From Talinum fruticosum (Eukaryota > Streptophyta > Magnoliopsida > Caryophyllales > Talinaceae): DNA of 64,000 nucleotides. The notes beneath the pieces were generated by a model. The model was not told the DNA's origin and did not search any database. It saw only the letters and a list, made by a program, of their open reading frames with translations. The stretch lies in NCBI GenBank assembly GCA_021018815.1, contig JAITYX010000017.1:4774001-4838000 (forward strand), written 5' to 3'. This document shows positions 1-12,128 of this stretch, piece by piece (position 1 is the first letter of the stretch; each line of letters starts with the position of its first letter). Position numbers and translations under genes: made by a program.

Positions 1-1
1 T

Positions 2-2645
2 TCAAGTGCTTTCCAAGCTTGTGCATCAATCTTGAAGGTAATGTTGTTCATTGTTATATATATATATATATATATATTGGCATGTTACAGTTAATGGTAT
101 GTGTGAGTCTCAGACTAAAAGCATTGCTTATGTAACAGGAGTTTATCTTTGTTGATGCCTCTACACGTCTCAAGGTACCCCTTAAATTCTAATACACTCT
201 TCATCATTATTAAATGTTTAGGGAAAAAGGATTCTGAAGAAATATCCTATCTGTCTTTCACGTTTTGCATGAAAAAGTTTCTTTTTGTGCTTGTAATTGC
301 AGGTTTTTACGGTTTATTTCTGCATGTAGGGCAAATCACTTGATATATTTGTAGTCAACTCCTTTGGATCTGCCTTTCAGGTAACCATGAGATAGGTTGC
401 TTTGGCTCAAGGATATTTTGTATATGTCCCTCCGTTTATGGTTGAGAGAAATACTTTTTGTATTTGAAAATAACATGACATCTACATTGTTTTGTAGGCT
501 CTTTTTGTTTTCCTCTTTTTACCCTTTCTGTCAAACATGAAAGGTATACCGTTCAGTCAGCTGCCTCAGTATCTGAAAAGTGGAGCTGCTTGCTTTCTGA
601 ATATTGGAGCTAGTACCATAGGCAAGTTCTCCTGTTCTAACTTCTGCTGTATTCATAATCATACCTTCTAATATTCAATTGGTTATTTGCATGGACATAG
701 GATATCTGCTTGTTGACTGAGGTTTTATTAGTTGATAATATATTACTAAGACATTTTTGCTGTTCCGATTTGGTAATATTGGCGTATGAGTGTAGAGATT
801 AGGGAAGATACAAATGGAATATGAGAATTAACTAAGGGAAGGGGTTCAACTTCTAGTGTTTTTTGTCAATGAATAATTAAAAATATATGAGGATACCTAG
901 GACACTCAGTGCAAAAGTAGGGCAAAAACAAAAATCATCTTGCCCTCAAACAAACCTGAGGTCCTGAACTATGTTGTCCACCAATCCAACCCCTCCCCTC
1001 ACAAAAAAAAAAGGAATGTCGTTAATAAAGAAACACTTGTTTCCAAGTTCCAAATATGCAAATTCTCAAAAGTGTAAGCTTCAACTTGGCAGGCACTAAG
1101 TTTTGTCTACGTTTTTCTGAAAGCCAATAATTGAAAGTTGTGTAACCTACTAGGTGGTTAAGGAATTATTCGATTTACTGTACTAGCTCGAGAATATTCA
1201 TAGAAATAAGTCTGAGGAGCCATGCCTGATCATAAATACGTGCCTATAAATCCAAAATGAAATAAAAAGGCTCGGCAAGCTCACCTGCGTATAGTATGAT
1301 ACGACTAAAATCCAAGACCTTTTGGATGGCGAGTAGTTACCATTGAGGTGGTGAATGACACATTATCTCGCAACCAGACTCTCATTTAATTTCACTTATC
1401 CTTAACCCATTCCTGAAGGCTCATAGCAAGTTTCCTGAAGTGGTCTGCCATCAACAGGCTCGGACCTGCCTCCTGAGGCTCAGGACAGAAAAAGGGGTGC
1501 CACTGTAGGCAGCTATGCACCTTCCTGGTCCACCAAAGCTAGCCTTTCACCTTTTGAGTTCTCAGTTCTCACTGTCACCGATTTTTATATGCTTTACTGT
1601 GTTTTAATGTAGTAGGCAATCAAAATGTTTTTAGTCTTGGGTCTTTCGGAAACATCTTTGTAAGCTGCTACATTGAATGCTTTAGGTGAGTATTTTCTCC
1701 CATTTTGGCTTGGATAATCTTCACCCAGGTTACCCCCAATATATACGAAGCTTTCCTCAACCTGAATAAATATATACAAATAAAATAATTCACTTGTTTG
1801 CCAGGTCTAGCCATTGCTAGATTGCTGTTTCTGATTTGTTTGTAACTGCATAGATTGCATGCTAATGTGTTTTCATTAAACGAGTGGATATGCTTTCATC
1901 TTTTCTTTGCTCTCATGCTTTTGCTGATTGTTGTTCACCTGGGTTATACCTTAATCAATAGTTAGTAACACTATACAAGCATGATAATATATGATACAGA
2001 AGTTTCTTTTTTCCCTTTAAGATTTAAGATTTTCTCCCTCATCTTCAGGGTGTGATGGAGCTCCACTGTTACCCCTTCTTTATGTGACTAACAACATCGC
2101 GTTCAACATAGCGGTCCTCAGTTTGCTCAAGATTTCCAGCGCTGTTGTTGCTTCTCTTGTTGTTATGGTCTCAGGTTTGTCTCTCTCTCTCTCTCTCTCT
2201 CCCCTTTGTGTGTGCGTGCGTGCATGTGTGCCCATGCAAGCACACAAACATGGCAAATTTGGCTCGTACCTGAGCACCTGGATAAACAGCCTGAGGTGAG
2301 ACACAAAATCAGAAAACCAAAATTTAGTTGATCCAGACCGAACCAACGGAAAATTTGTTTTTGCCAACATTGCTTTGTTTTTCCAAGACAAAACTGAATA
2401 CCTAGAATTCTCCTATTCAGAATATAAACTGAATGACTGATTTGTGGGGTATAATATTTAATACTTTTTCACTAACTTTATTGCTCCTTTTTGCAGTGCC
2501 AATTGCAATCTATATTTTGTCTCTCCCATTGCCGTATCTTCCTGAAGGTGCAAGCTTAACTCCATTCTTTCTCCTTGGAAGTGTGATTCTCATGGCAGGT
2601 CTCATTCTGTACAACCTGCCTCGACCTTCCAAGCATAGATCCTGA
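2..2645 (+). CDS. CLT: CRT-like transporter (CLT family), 3' part, six exons
   Basis: The visible exons are 2-37, 139-174, 330-380, 498-621, 2049-2174 and 2497-2645 (stop TGA 2643-2645); the 5' part lies left of the window. Joined in phase they give a hydrophobic protein containing GKSLDIFVVNSFGSAFQ, LPQYLKSGAACFLNIGAS, CDGAPLLPLLYV and a last helix ending LILYNLP. These match the C-terminal half of plant homologues of the Plasmodium chloroquine-resistance transporter (drug/metabolite transporter fold, about ten helices). Arabidopsis CLT1-3 sit in the plastid envelope and move glutathione and its precursor gamma-glutamylcysteine. All junctions are GT-AG except the donor at 622-623, which is GC. 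The reading frame is intact. Family assignment is from recalled homologues and is confident; which CLT paralogue this is cannot be told. Confidence 0.9.
622..2048 (+). other. CLT intron with GC-AG borders
   Basis: This 1,427 bp intron separates the exon ending in ACCATAG from the exon starting GGTGTGATGG. The donor reads AG|GCAAGT, the standard strong context for the minor GC-AG class. Only this junction keeps the Ile-Gly-Cys-Asp-Gly frame expected for the family. The interior (about 890-1560) is non-coding and shows no recognisable repeat. Confidence 0.8.
2175..2235 (+). repeat. CT and GT microsatellite in last CLT intron
   Basis: A (CT)n run followed by a GT/GTGC-rich stretch lies directly after the donor of the last CLT intron. 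ORFs across it on both strands are low-complexity artefacts. Confidence 0.8.
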
Positions 2646-5618
2646 GATTTATGGAGCCATCTCTATTACTCGAACTCAGTCATACTCATGTTAGGTGTTG
2701 GAGTGTCCAACAGGAGTGTCAGTGTCAAACTCGGCAGATTTTTGAAAACTTTTATATAGTTTTAAAGCAAAGGATTAAGTGTCCATACTTTAGTCCGAGT
2801 ATCAAGTATCCAACACAATGAAGAGTTCGAATACCACAGGAACATCTTGATAACAATAAAGGTGAGATCAATTTGATCATATCATCCTGGATTCTCCTTG
2901 TAGGGTATATTTAACATTCTTCATCCTGTTGCTTCCCTTCTGCTTAAGATTAAATTTGCGCCTTTCACTCATTTTCTACTCGCAGCAATCTCTTGGTGGG
3001 ATAATTCCGGGCACATTGAAGAGCATAATTCTACTGGAGATTAGTTTCTTCAAAATTCTTTGACAAATTAAAAGACAACGTATTCAAAATGCTCTGCGAG
3101 TTGTGTATTTGTGGTTGTTGGACTGTACTCCTTCGAGTATGATGCATTAATACATTATACTTACATATAGTTCCATTATCTAACTTTGACTACATCTGAG
3201 ACAATCCCTTAAAAAAGGCACATGAGCTCAAAAGCATGAAATTAAGAATCGGGTGAACCCAATGATGAAAATGACGAGTTTTAAATTTAGAAAAAGGAAA
3301 ATTCTATGATGCATCCTACCTCAAGGGAGTATCATCGTTTAATTTTCAGTGAACTTGTAACTTATTCGACAGTTGCATTGGCAAAATTTGTCCGACCCGA
3401 TTATTCTAATTTGTCCGACTCGAAAAAATCGGGTTCGATTTGTCCGAATTTTAAATTTGGATATAAGATTTTCCTATTTTATTGTTCGAATTCGATTTTT
3501 AACTCGAATTTAGAGCTATTCGAATTGTCCGATTGAAGAAAAAAAAACCGGGTATTAGACAAAAAATTTCGTTCAATAACCGATTTATCAAATTTAATTT
3601 TAATCCGAACCTAAATTTTTGTCATCTCTATTTTAGAACTAACTTTTTGCATGTTATATTGCATTTGTATGTTGGTCTTGGCTGCCTACTGCCCATAATT
3701 TGTTTAATTTATATTTTTGGGGTGAACGAGATTGATGAATTGCGGCTAACGAAAATTGTGTTGTAATTTCCCCTCCTTTTCGAAAGCACGGACTGGGACC
3801 TTCTTATAAGCCACCTTTTATGACAAATTGACAACTTGTTGAAGCCCACTCCTCCTTATTAAGTCAAGTCATTCATGATCTCAAATTCTCCTTCTCCCCT
3901 TTTTATGTCTTATTTTTTAGAATCTTTTTTTTCCCCTACTTGTTGTAGGTATTTATTATTAACATTTATATCAATACTAAGTCATATTTTTTAGTTGTAA
4001 TTTATTGATATTCAACACCAATCAATACTCATTAAAATCGATTAGTATTAATTAACAATAACCTATTCATAATAGATCGAGAAAACATTACCTAGGCTGG
4101 ATTCCACTCGGGTGGGATCTACACTAAATGCTAGTAGGGTTGGTGGACATAATATTGTAAGGTCCGAAAGATGGGAGGCTAAAAACCTTAAGGGAAGAGT
4201 TAAGATGGTTCGGTGTGTAAAACTAAACATGTTCTAGATTAATCTAACCAATTTAAGGGTTGGTTTGATTATAGTAGTCCCAACTTAGTTTGACTAATTG
4301 TGCATGGTTATGTAAGTCGAATAAAATTGGGTCCATTTAGATTTAATTTATCAAGATTAATACTTTGCAATGTTGAGCACACACATGCACAAAATCAATA
4401 GATAATTCAGAAATCACAATGTTTTAAATTTTTTTAGGAAAAAGCAAGTATTTTAATTTATTGATAAAAAAATTCATGAGTACATAAGTAGTAATAGGCA
4501 AGGGACACACCCTAAGTCATATCTGTTCTATTGTTGAAAAAACAATCCTAACAAAATAATGGACCGTTGAGTTTACATCTCTTTTAAATTGAGTTAGTTA
4601 CTTTTATCAAACTAACCAATAAATTAACAAAATTAATTGTAATTAGTTATCTCCACTTTCAAACATTTCCTCTTAAATTAGATATACCTATCAATGAAAC
4701 GATTTAGGTCAATCTACATAAAACCTAATTGAAATAACATGTTTTATTATAAATACTATATAACGATTGATATCAGTGTACATGTTTACAAGCTTTACAT
4801 TCTAAAAATAATTTTATTTTTACAAGGTTTCTTATAATATTAGTCTAATTAATCTAAATTTTAATGTATAGATAATAGCAAACTAGATATCATAAATTTA
4901 ATTTTTAATATAAATACTTTATTCTTTTCGACTAACGAAGAAAACGGGACCTCTTTCGAAAACCAGCAGAAAGGCTCTCAGAACTAGACGTGTACCAAGC
5001 CATTCCACTTATTTCGGACCATGAGAGGTAAAAGAATTTCTTAAAAAGTTATATATATTGATTTTTTTCTACTTAAAAAGATTAATCTGTAAGTTTCTAA
5101 AATTTAAAATGACACATTGAATGTTAATTACCTACCAATCTATCACGAAATATGCTTTAAAATTTCAAATGTTAAAAAATCTTTACTAATCACTCGCAAG
5201 AGAAACTCCTTATTTATAAATTTTAAAATAGAATTAAAAAGAGAAGGGGAAGGAGAGACCTTAAAAAATGGGACATTTTGATGATAATATGGACGGTGGG
5301 TTTAGTGGGGTACCCTTAGACTTAGGCCTTTATTTTGGGGCATATGCCTGCCTTGGTGCTTTCACATGGTCATTGTCATAATAATTACTGCTTGTATTTC
5401 CCTTTATTTTTAATTTGCCATGTCTTTTAAATTTCAATTGGCTCACAAGTACTCTCTTTCTCTATCATCAAAAGCACATCGAAGTTGACAAGTCTCCAAG
5501 GAAGGCAAAGGTTACATGACTCGTCTTTAGCTACTTTAAGAATCTAAAATAAGACTTTTTAAGAGCATTGGAAATATATTCATATTTATAATAGTTTTTT
5601 AAAACTCATTTTAGTTAT
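2646..5618. other. CLT 3' flank and AT-rich intergenic DNA
   Basis: The first few hundred bases after the CLT stop are probably its 3' UTR. The rest is AT-rich with no conserved reading frame. Around 3380-3560 there is a cluster of TTGTCCGA / CGAATT / TCGGGTT words, a subterminal-repeat composition typical of degraded DNA-transposon ends, but no clean termini were found. Confidence 0.5.
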
Positions 5619-6149
5619 ACCGTGTGTTTATTTTAGTAGAAAATATTTTCTTAAAAATTATCATTTTATTTTTCGACGTTTGGTAGTATAAGTGGTGGAT
5701 AAATATTTTATGGGAAAATAATTTCCTCAATTAAAGGAAAATAAATTTCCTTTTATGAGGAAGGAAGTTAATTTTCCTCTTCCTCAATCAAGAGAAAATA
5801 AATTTTTATCAATGGTAATTTAAGTTTTAAGCTTTTCTTGTTGTGTCACCTTCAGTTTCTTTTTCCAAATTTTATCCTTATCTTTTTCCCTTTCTTATTG
5901 TAAATTTTTTTACAAGTATTTGTTTCTTTTATTTTAATTTCTATTATTTTATACATGAAAAGTTTGATCATAGGAAGATTTACAAATTTATCAAATTTAG
6001 GTGCTCAACGTGTATATATATATATATATATACTTTTTCTTCTACCAAACAAAGGAAAATATAGGTGGAAAATGGTTTTCCTTGGAAATTCATTTTCCCA
6101 TGGAAAATAATTTCCTTAGAAAATATTTTCCCCTCAACCAAACACACCC
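5619..6149. mobile_element. MITE with ~30 bp imperfect terminal inverted repeats
   Basis: The left end (CGTGTGTTTATTTTAGTAG then GAAAATATTTTC) is an imperfect inverse copy of the right end (GAAAATATTTTC then CCCTCAACCAAACACACCC). The interior is rich in GGAAAAT/ATTTTCC words and contains a (TA)n run near 6012-6031. It has no coding capacity, so it is a non-autonomous DNA element of about 530 bp. No convincing target-site duplication was seen, so the superfamily is left open. Confidence 0.65.
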
Positions 6150-8400
6150 ATAATAGTTAATTATTTTCACTCATTTCATCTAAAAAAGCTAAATATTTTA
6201 ATTTATTTTAACTCATAACAATTATAACAACTAATCATTTTAACTCATTTCAACTATAACAATTATGACATTGTATTATTTTAACTGTCGTTTTGAATAA
6301 ATCCTAAATCTAAGTTTTTGTACGAGACATCCATACATGATTTTAATATGGAAATCATCTTTTTGACTTTATTTAATGAAACATTTAACTTTATGATTTA
6401 TATATCATTTAAGAATTTTGTCACCAAAAAGAATTTATTTAAGAATCCAAGAAATTGTATTTTTTAATTAAAAAATTATTTATTACATGTTTCTTTCATG
6501 GTAAGTTCCTTGGACTTTTAATCCGACAAAAGGAATAATAATGGGTCGGATCGTGTAATAGCCTATTAAAACTCACAAAATTTTAAGAAAATTTTATACC
6601 ATCAAGACTCACCTTAGGGGTGTAATGGAAGCAATTCCTTGTACTAGACATACTTTTAGGTAAAAGAATGTTTATCAATTACGATCTGAAAATAATTTTG
6701 GCATGATAGGAGTCCAATCATAAAATATTGGTTGTTCCCCAAGGTTTTTATAACTATTTCATTTATGTGCACTCGTGAATGAAGGAAATAAACTAAGTAA
6801 AGAATCTTGCCGAGAAAGGCAAAAGAAGAAGAGAGTACTCTATGTATTGCAACTGATGGAGAAATGAATTAATTTAAAAAGGAAAAATTTGACTGATAAC
6901 CGCAAAAGAACGGGCAGAGATAAGGATAGAAATTCGTGGATAATGGGTGAGCAAATCTCTCGACTAACGAGTCAAATAGAGATTTTCGAGAAAATCAAAC
7001 TGATGTTTAAAACGTCAACAAGAAAATTAGAAATTCATGGATAATGGGTGAATCAGAATCACCTCAACCCTAACCATGGTATTAGTTATTCAAAGTACAA
7101 CAAAGAGAAAGCGGCATATAAACTTAAAAATAGTTCCAAAAGTACCATGTGAGACAAACAAAAGAGTAAGCAATGCCATTATACCAGTAATAGTCACATT
7201 TATGAGTCACCCATCGTGTGTATGCATGCTCTCATATGAAGATATTGTAAAACCATATCACATTCACTAAAACAAATGTGCATCTCTCAACAAAAACCTT
7301 AATGCCCTCTCCCGACCTCTTCTGTCCTTTTTCTCGTTATAAAAAGCTCTAATCTCTTATGGTATGCTTAAAAGAACAAATGTTAAAAATTTTGCCAATG
7401 ATAACTTCTAATCTTTTTAATTATTATACTCTTTAATATTCTTGTTTTCAGTAACATTTCTTTTTAATTGTGAAAGTTGGTTTGATGCTATCTATAAAGA
7501 AATATAATAATAATTGACAATAGATAGAAAATATTTTGAATTCGTAAAAATAACTTTATTAAGGAAGAAATTTATTTTATTATTTTAAATTTATATTCAT
7601 TTAAATTCAACATTTATATTAGAGTTGGAAAAATCTGATTCGACACGGTTATCGACACGAATCCGATATGAAATTAAGTGGGTTTGGTAGAGATTTTCAT
7701 CCCGTTTAATTAATTAGGTTAGGTTCGGGTTGAGAATCTTGACACGATAATAACACATTTAACCCGATTATTTTTTAAAAAAATTAAGCGATTTTTGAAA
7801 ATGGGGTGGAGGGAATTGAAAATTAAAGGGGGTACGGGTCATTAAGAAAAATAAAAATGTGAAAACTAAAGAATTCTTACATATTTATGACAAAGGTATG
7901 TGTGTTTTTAGAGTTATAAAGTATGCATAATAGCCTTGTGATTGTGAACGGGATTAAAGTACCATTTCTTATACTAATAATTTTAGTATAATTGATTATT
8001 TTAAAAGGACAAATATATATTTGGGTAAGCGGCCACCCATTAGACACTCTATCTCAGGGAAAGCCCAACATGCTTAACATGATAGGGGATAGGGGATAGG
8101 AGAGTATCGAGTCCATTAACCTCCACCACACAATATCCTCACAAATGAGAAATATTACTCCCACCCAAATTCAAACCCGGATGAGCTGAGTGGAGAGCTA
8201 GTGATGTGCCTCCTCGACTTACAAAGACTTAATGTTTAAGCACGATTGATCATGAAAATATGGTGCCAACCGCCTACGAACCAGAACGAGTAGAATTTAA
8301 GAAGCTTTTCTATCAGAAAAAAATATATAAAAAATAAAAAAATTAAGAAGCTTCACATTCAGCCCTTAAATAAAGTTAAACTGAAATTCAAATATTTTTT
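6150..8400. other. AT-rich intergenic DNA with transposon-end-like patch
   Basis: No conserved reading frame was found. At about 7625-7780 words such as GACACG, CCGAT and GGGTTCGGG recur in direct and inverted order, resembling subterminal repeats of a degraded DNA transposon. At 8085-8101 a short GGGGATA direct repeat occurs. Nothing else can be supported. Confidence 0.4.
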
Positions 8401-8622
8401 TAAAGAAAAGGACATAAAGAAACGCGTTAATTCCGCATTTAATGGCACGCGCCTTCCTCCTCTTAAATACCAAAAAATATTCTATCAAATCCCCCAAAAC
8501 TCAGAAACCCGGGATTCTTCCTTCTCTCTCTCTCTCTCTGCTTCGGCTTTCCTCCCAAATACTCTTTCTCGCAGTCTACTAGAACCCTAGATTGCTCTCT
8601 GTTTCTCTCTTCAGACTCATCC
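8401..8622 (+). promoter_or_regulatory. Putative core promoter and 5' UTR of the CML gene
   Basis: A TATA-like TTAAATA at 8463-8469 lies about 155 bp before the CML start codon. It is followed by a (CT)n tract at 8522-8540, a common pyrimidine-rich 5' UTR element of plant genes. No ATG lies between the CT tract and 8623. The transcription start is inferred, not seen. Confidence 0.4.
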
Positions 8623-9117
8623 ATGGCTTCGAACGACAACGGCAGCTCTCGATCGTGCCCATCGGTCCACCTCTCGGACATGAACGAGGTGAAGAAGGTG
8701 TTCGACCGCCTCGACAAGAATGGCGATGGGAAGATCTCCGGCGAGGAGCTTTCCGGAGTGATGTCGGCGCTGGGATCGGAGACGAGCAAGGAGGAGGTGG
8801 ATCGGATGATGGAGGAGATGGACTCGGACAAGGACGGATTCGTGAGCCTGGACGAGTTCGCCGAGTTCTGCTCTAAGAAACTCGACGGCGACGAGTCAGG
8901 CTCCAGAGAGCTCCGAGATGCGTTCGATATGTACGATCAGGACAAGAATGGCAAGATTTCCGCCGCCGAGTTGCACCTCGTGCTGAGTCGACTCGGCGAG
9001 CGGTGCTCCGTTGAGGACTGTTCTAGAATGATCAAGTCCGTCGATTCTGATGGCGATGGAAATGTCGATTTCGAGGAGTTCCGCAAGATGATGACCAACA
9101 ACAAAACGTCGTCGTAG
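8623..9117 (+). CDS. CML: Calmodulin-like protein, four EF-hands (CML23-27 type)
   Basis: This intronless ORF of 164 residues encodes four canonical EF-hand loops at residues 31-42, 67-78, 105-116 and 141-152. Each has Asp at position 1, Gly at 6 and Glu at 12 (for example [12 protein letters not shown] and [12 protein letters not shown]), so all four should bind calcium. The arrangement, the short Ser/Asn-rich N-terminus (residues 1-18) and the [10 protein letters not shown] linker before EF4 match plant calmodulin-like proteins of the CML23-CML27/Ole e 8-like group. These are cytosolic or nuclear calcium sensors that change partner binding upon calcium. The start at 8623 is chosen because it follows the CT-rich leader and gives the family's length. 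Coding GC content is far above the flanks, as expected for a real gene. Its partner proteins cannot be inferred. Confidence 0.96.
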   Translation: MASNDNGSSRSCPSVHLSDMNEVKKVFDRLDKNGDGKISGEELSGVMSALGSETSKEEVDRMMEEMDSDKDGFVSLDEFAEFCSKKLDGDESGSRELRDAFDMYDQDKNGKISAAELHLVLSRLGERCSVEDCSRMIKSVDSDGDGNVDFEEFRKMMTNNKTSS

Positions 9118-12080
9118 CAATGGACACCTTCGCTAATTAACCACTGGTAATGCTGTTTATCTAGTCATTAAGGCCGTAATTGCTTGCTCAAATTAGGCTC
9201 ACTTCGTTTAGATTGTATAATGGATGGGGAAAATTAAGGTGTTAGGGGCTGTTACACTGTGTTAGTAATCTTTCTTTTAAACGTTTGATGTTTCGTTAAG
9301 TTGTTATGAGGAAGACTATAGTTGCCATGTTAAATTGATGGGTCTCTCCATTTTAGCTTGCAAAATTACTCCTCTACAGTTATAATTAGCGGTCATCAGT
9401 CATCAGGTATGATAAATGTTATAATAAGAACTTATCCAGTTACAATTAACGTCGCTCAAAGTTCAGTTTTGTCAGGGCATGGTTGGTTTTATCGGTATAT
9501 GAACACTCATGATGTTGGTAGTGGATGTAAAAAATCAAATGGCTAATGATTTCTTTAAACTTCCTCGATCTCAAATTACTTGTTATTTTTTGAATTAAGT
9601 ATTTAGTTTTTTGAAAAATGTAAATGAGAGAGGAGACAAATAATTTGGGACAAAGAGAATTTTGATAAGAGGTTGGATTGTCAACTAATATTCAAAATTG
9701 TAAAATGATGTGTATGTGTCTCTTGCTTCAAAATATTGAAGTGTTTATCTTTCTTAAATAAATAAAAAATTACATAATTGAATATTAAAATTGTATGTAA
9801 AATTATCCTTTTATCCGCAACTTTTTATATTTATGAAAATTATATCCGTAACTTTTTATATTTATGAAAATTATACGTATGAGTATGATACATCTTTTGG
9901 ATAAGATTGATTTAATTATGATCTCATTTTTTACTTATTAGTGTATCCAAAAATATTCCAATTTAATATTTATAATTAATTATAATTATTAATAAATAGT
10001 GATTTAAGATTATAAAATATTTTCACAAAAAAATTATAAAATACAGTAATATAAATTAAAGCATTTGTAGAGTGTCTACCTACCAAACACATACTATCAC
10101 CCTTCAAATTTTTATTTAAACTTGTCATGGGTAGAGTTATTGTTATAGGAAAAACAATTAGTATGGCACCATGAATGGTCAAAAAGATAATTAAAATTGT
10201 CATTGTCATAAGATTAGGTATAATATGGGATTTATAGTACACCCTGAGTCTCAAAAGAAAATTTGAGTTTACATGCATTTTAAGAAATATATGTAAACGA
10301 AACAACTTTAAAAACAATTTGTCGATGGCCTTCCTTCGTAATTTGAATTTAAATATGTTCTTTTAAACGAAACAACTTTATTTTATGATTATTTTTTATT
10401 TAAAATTAAGGGTAAATTGGAAAATTTTCATCAATAAAAAGTTTCCCTTTATGAAAAGTGGACATAATTTTAGAATATTTTTTAAAAAATAGGCAATATT
10501 CTTTATGAGACATATGGAGTATGTCCTAAATAATGAACATTTAAGATTGGAAAAACTTCCGACTCTAGTGGGAGAAGATGGTCATGCAAAGGAGACGAGC
10601 ATGGTGCCGTAGTAGGTCTCTAATAATCTTTTATTTCGGAAAATTTTTCAAAAAAATTTTTGGATAATGGTGTAATTTCTTTTAAACTATGAACTTTTAA
10701 GATAAAAGTCCTTCTAATTTGTACATTTTTAGATATTCAAACTTATATTCTCCTCCTTATCGAGATGAGCTCACTACTATGTCAATTAACACTACTTTTA
10801 TTAATAATATGTAGCTATTTATTTATTTATTCGATAGCAAATCTGCAGTTGAACATTGATATTTCGCCTTTTCAAATCAATAAAATGTGATGATGAAAAA
10901 ATTTCAATAAAATGTGGCAAAAAAATGTGAAGTTTGATTGATATTAGGTTGATCCTCGGATCCATCCAAATAAGATAGTAGTTCTTTTATAAATAAAAAA
11001 ATAACGAATTTTACTATAAAAAAAAGGGGGTCAAAACGCATTTATATGAAAAGGTGACAAAATTATGATAAATCTTATAATTCACTAGCTCTCATTCACA
11101 TATAAATGCAGGTAGACTGTATAGAAATAATCTTATTAAATAATTGCATATAAACATAGTTAGAAAAAAATAGTACCAAAAAATTTAAGAATTTACGTAT
11201 AACTAAACATTCAAACGATGTATGAATTATATTAAATTAGCCTTTACTTTAATTTACTAAATCTTCCTTTACGATATATAGTGGCGAAGGGATAGTGAGT
11301 GAAAGAATGAGTGGCGAAGGGAGAGAAAGAATGAAATAAATGAATGAAATGAAGTGATTTATTAATATTAAATTAGATGTAATTTAATAATTGTGTAAGA
11401 TAAATAATATAATGACAATTTCATTCCTATAATTTAAGTCAAAAGAGGGGTAAATATGGCAAATAAAAAGTTATATATCACTTCAACCCTCTTAACTTTA
11501 TATATAACATAGATAGATAATTTTTGATAATTTTATATCTTTACTAATGATAAAAAAATCTGATAATTCGGAGTATAATTATTTAAAATATAATTATTTA
11601 CGAGTTAATCTTCAATTCAATGTACGAAGTTTTACTTGTAAAAAACTAAAAGTAAAAAAATGATTGTAGAAATGCCTTTAAAAGGGGTTTTACTGCGGAC
11701 AAAGATTATCAATTGGCAGCATAAAGAAGGGATTTAGGATTTTATTTTATTTTTTCGGAGGACAAAGAGAGTTACTATATATTTCTTATTCAAATAGGAT
11801 ACTACTAATAGTAACTATTGGAGTTTTATTCTCCATTTCAGTTTTTAGATAGAAATCTTTTTGGTGGCAATTATTTAAATTTTTTTTTGTTTAAATAAGT
11901 CATAAAGAATATTACAATACAAAAAGGGAGGAGAAAATCAAACATAAAATTTAATATACCCAACCCAAAACCTTTGTTTTGACTATTAGGCCAAGATTTT
12001 ATTGTTTCTAAATGAATTTGGTTAATATCAATTGACACTTGATATTATTTGACATAGAAACGTCTTATTTAAACAATAAC
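9118..12080. other. CML 3' flank and AT-rich intergenic DNA
   Basis: The first ~250 bp are the likely 3' UTR of the CML gene. Beyond that the DNA is AT-rich, with only short chance ORFs. A tract at 11281-11345 repeats GTGGCGAAGGGA and GAAAGAATGA. Directly after it, 11394-11505 matches the outer end of the repeat at 22797 (separate entry). Confidence 0.5.
11394..11505 (-). repeat. Dispersed repeat end, copy 1
   Basis: Shared words with the reverse complement of 22797-22895 include GACAATTT, GGGTAAATAT and CACTTCAACCCT in the same order and spacing. It looks like one terminus of a low-copy DNA transposon, possibly with long inverted ends. No partner terminus was found locally. Confidence 0.5.
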
Positions 12081-12128
12081 GAAATTAAAGTACACTGCTA
12101 TACAGAAATTAAAGTACACTGCTATACA
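12081..12128 (+). repeat. 24-bp tandem duplication
   Basis: Two perfect adjacent copies of a 24-base unit beginning GAAATTAAAGTACACTGC lie at 12081-12104 and 12105-12128. They are in non-coding DNA. Confidence 0.9.

Noticed and set aside
8463..8876. ORFs antisense to or out of frame with the CML gene
   Set aside because: They are shadows of the GC-rich CML coding region; only frame 8623-9117 shows conserved EF-hands.
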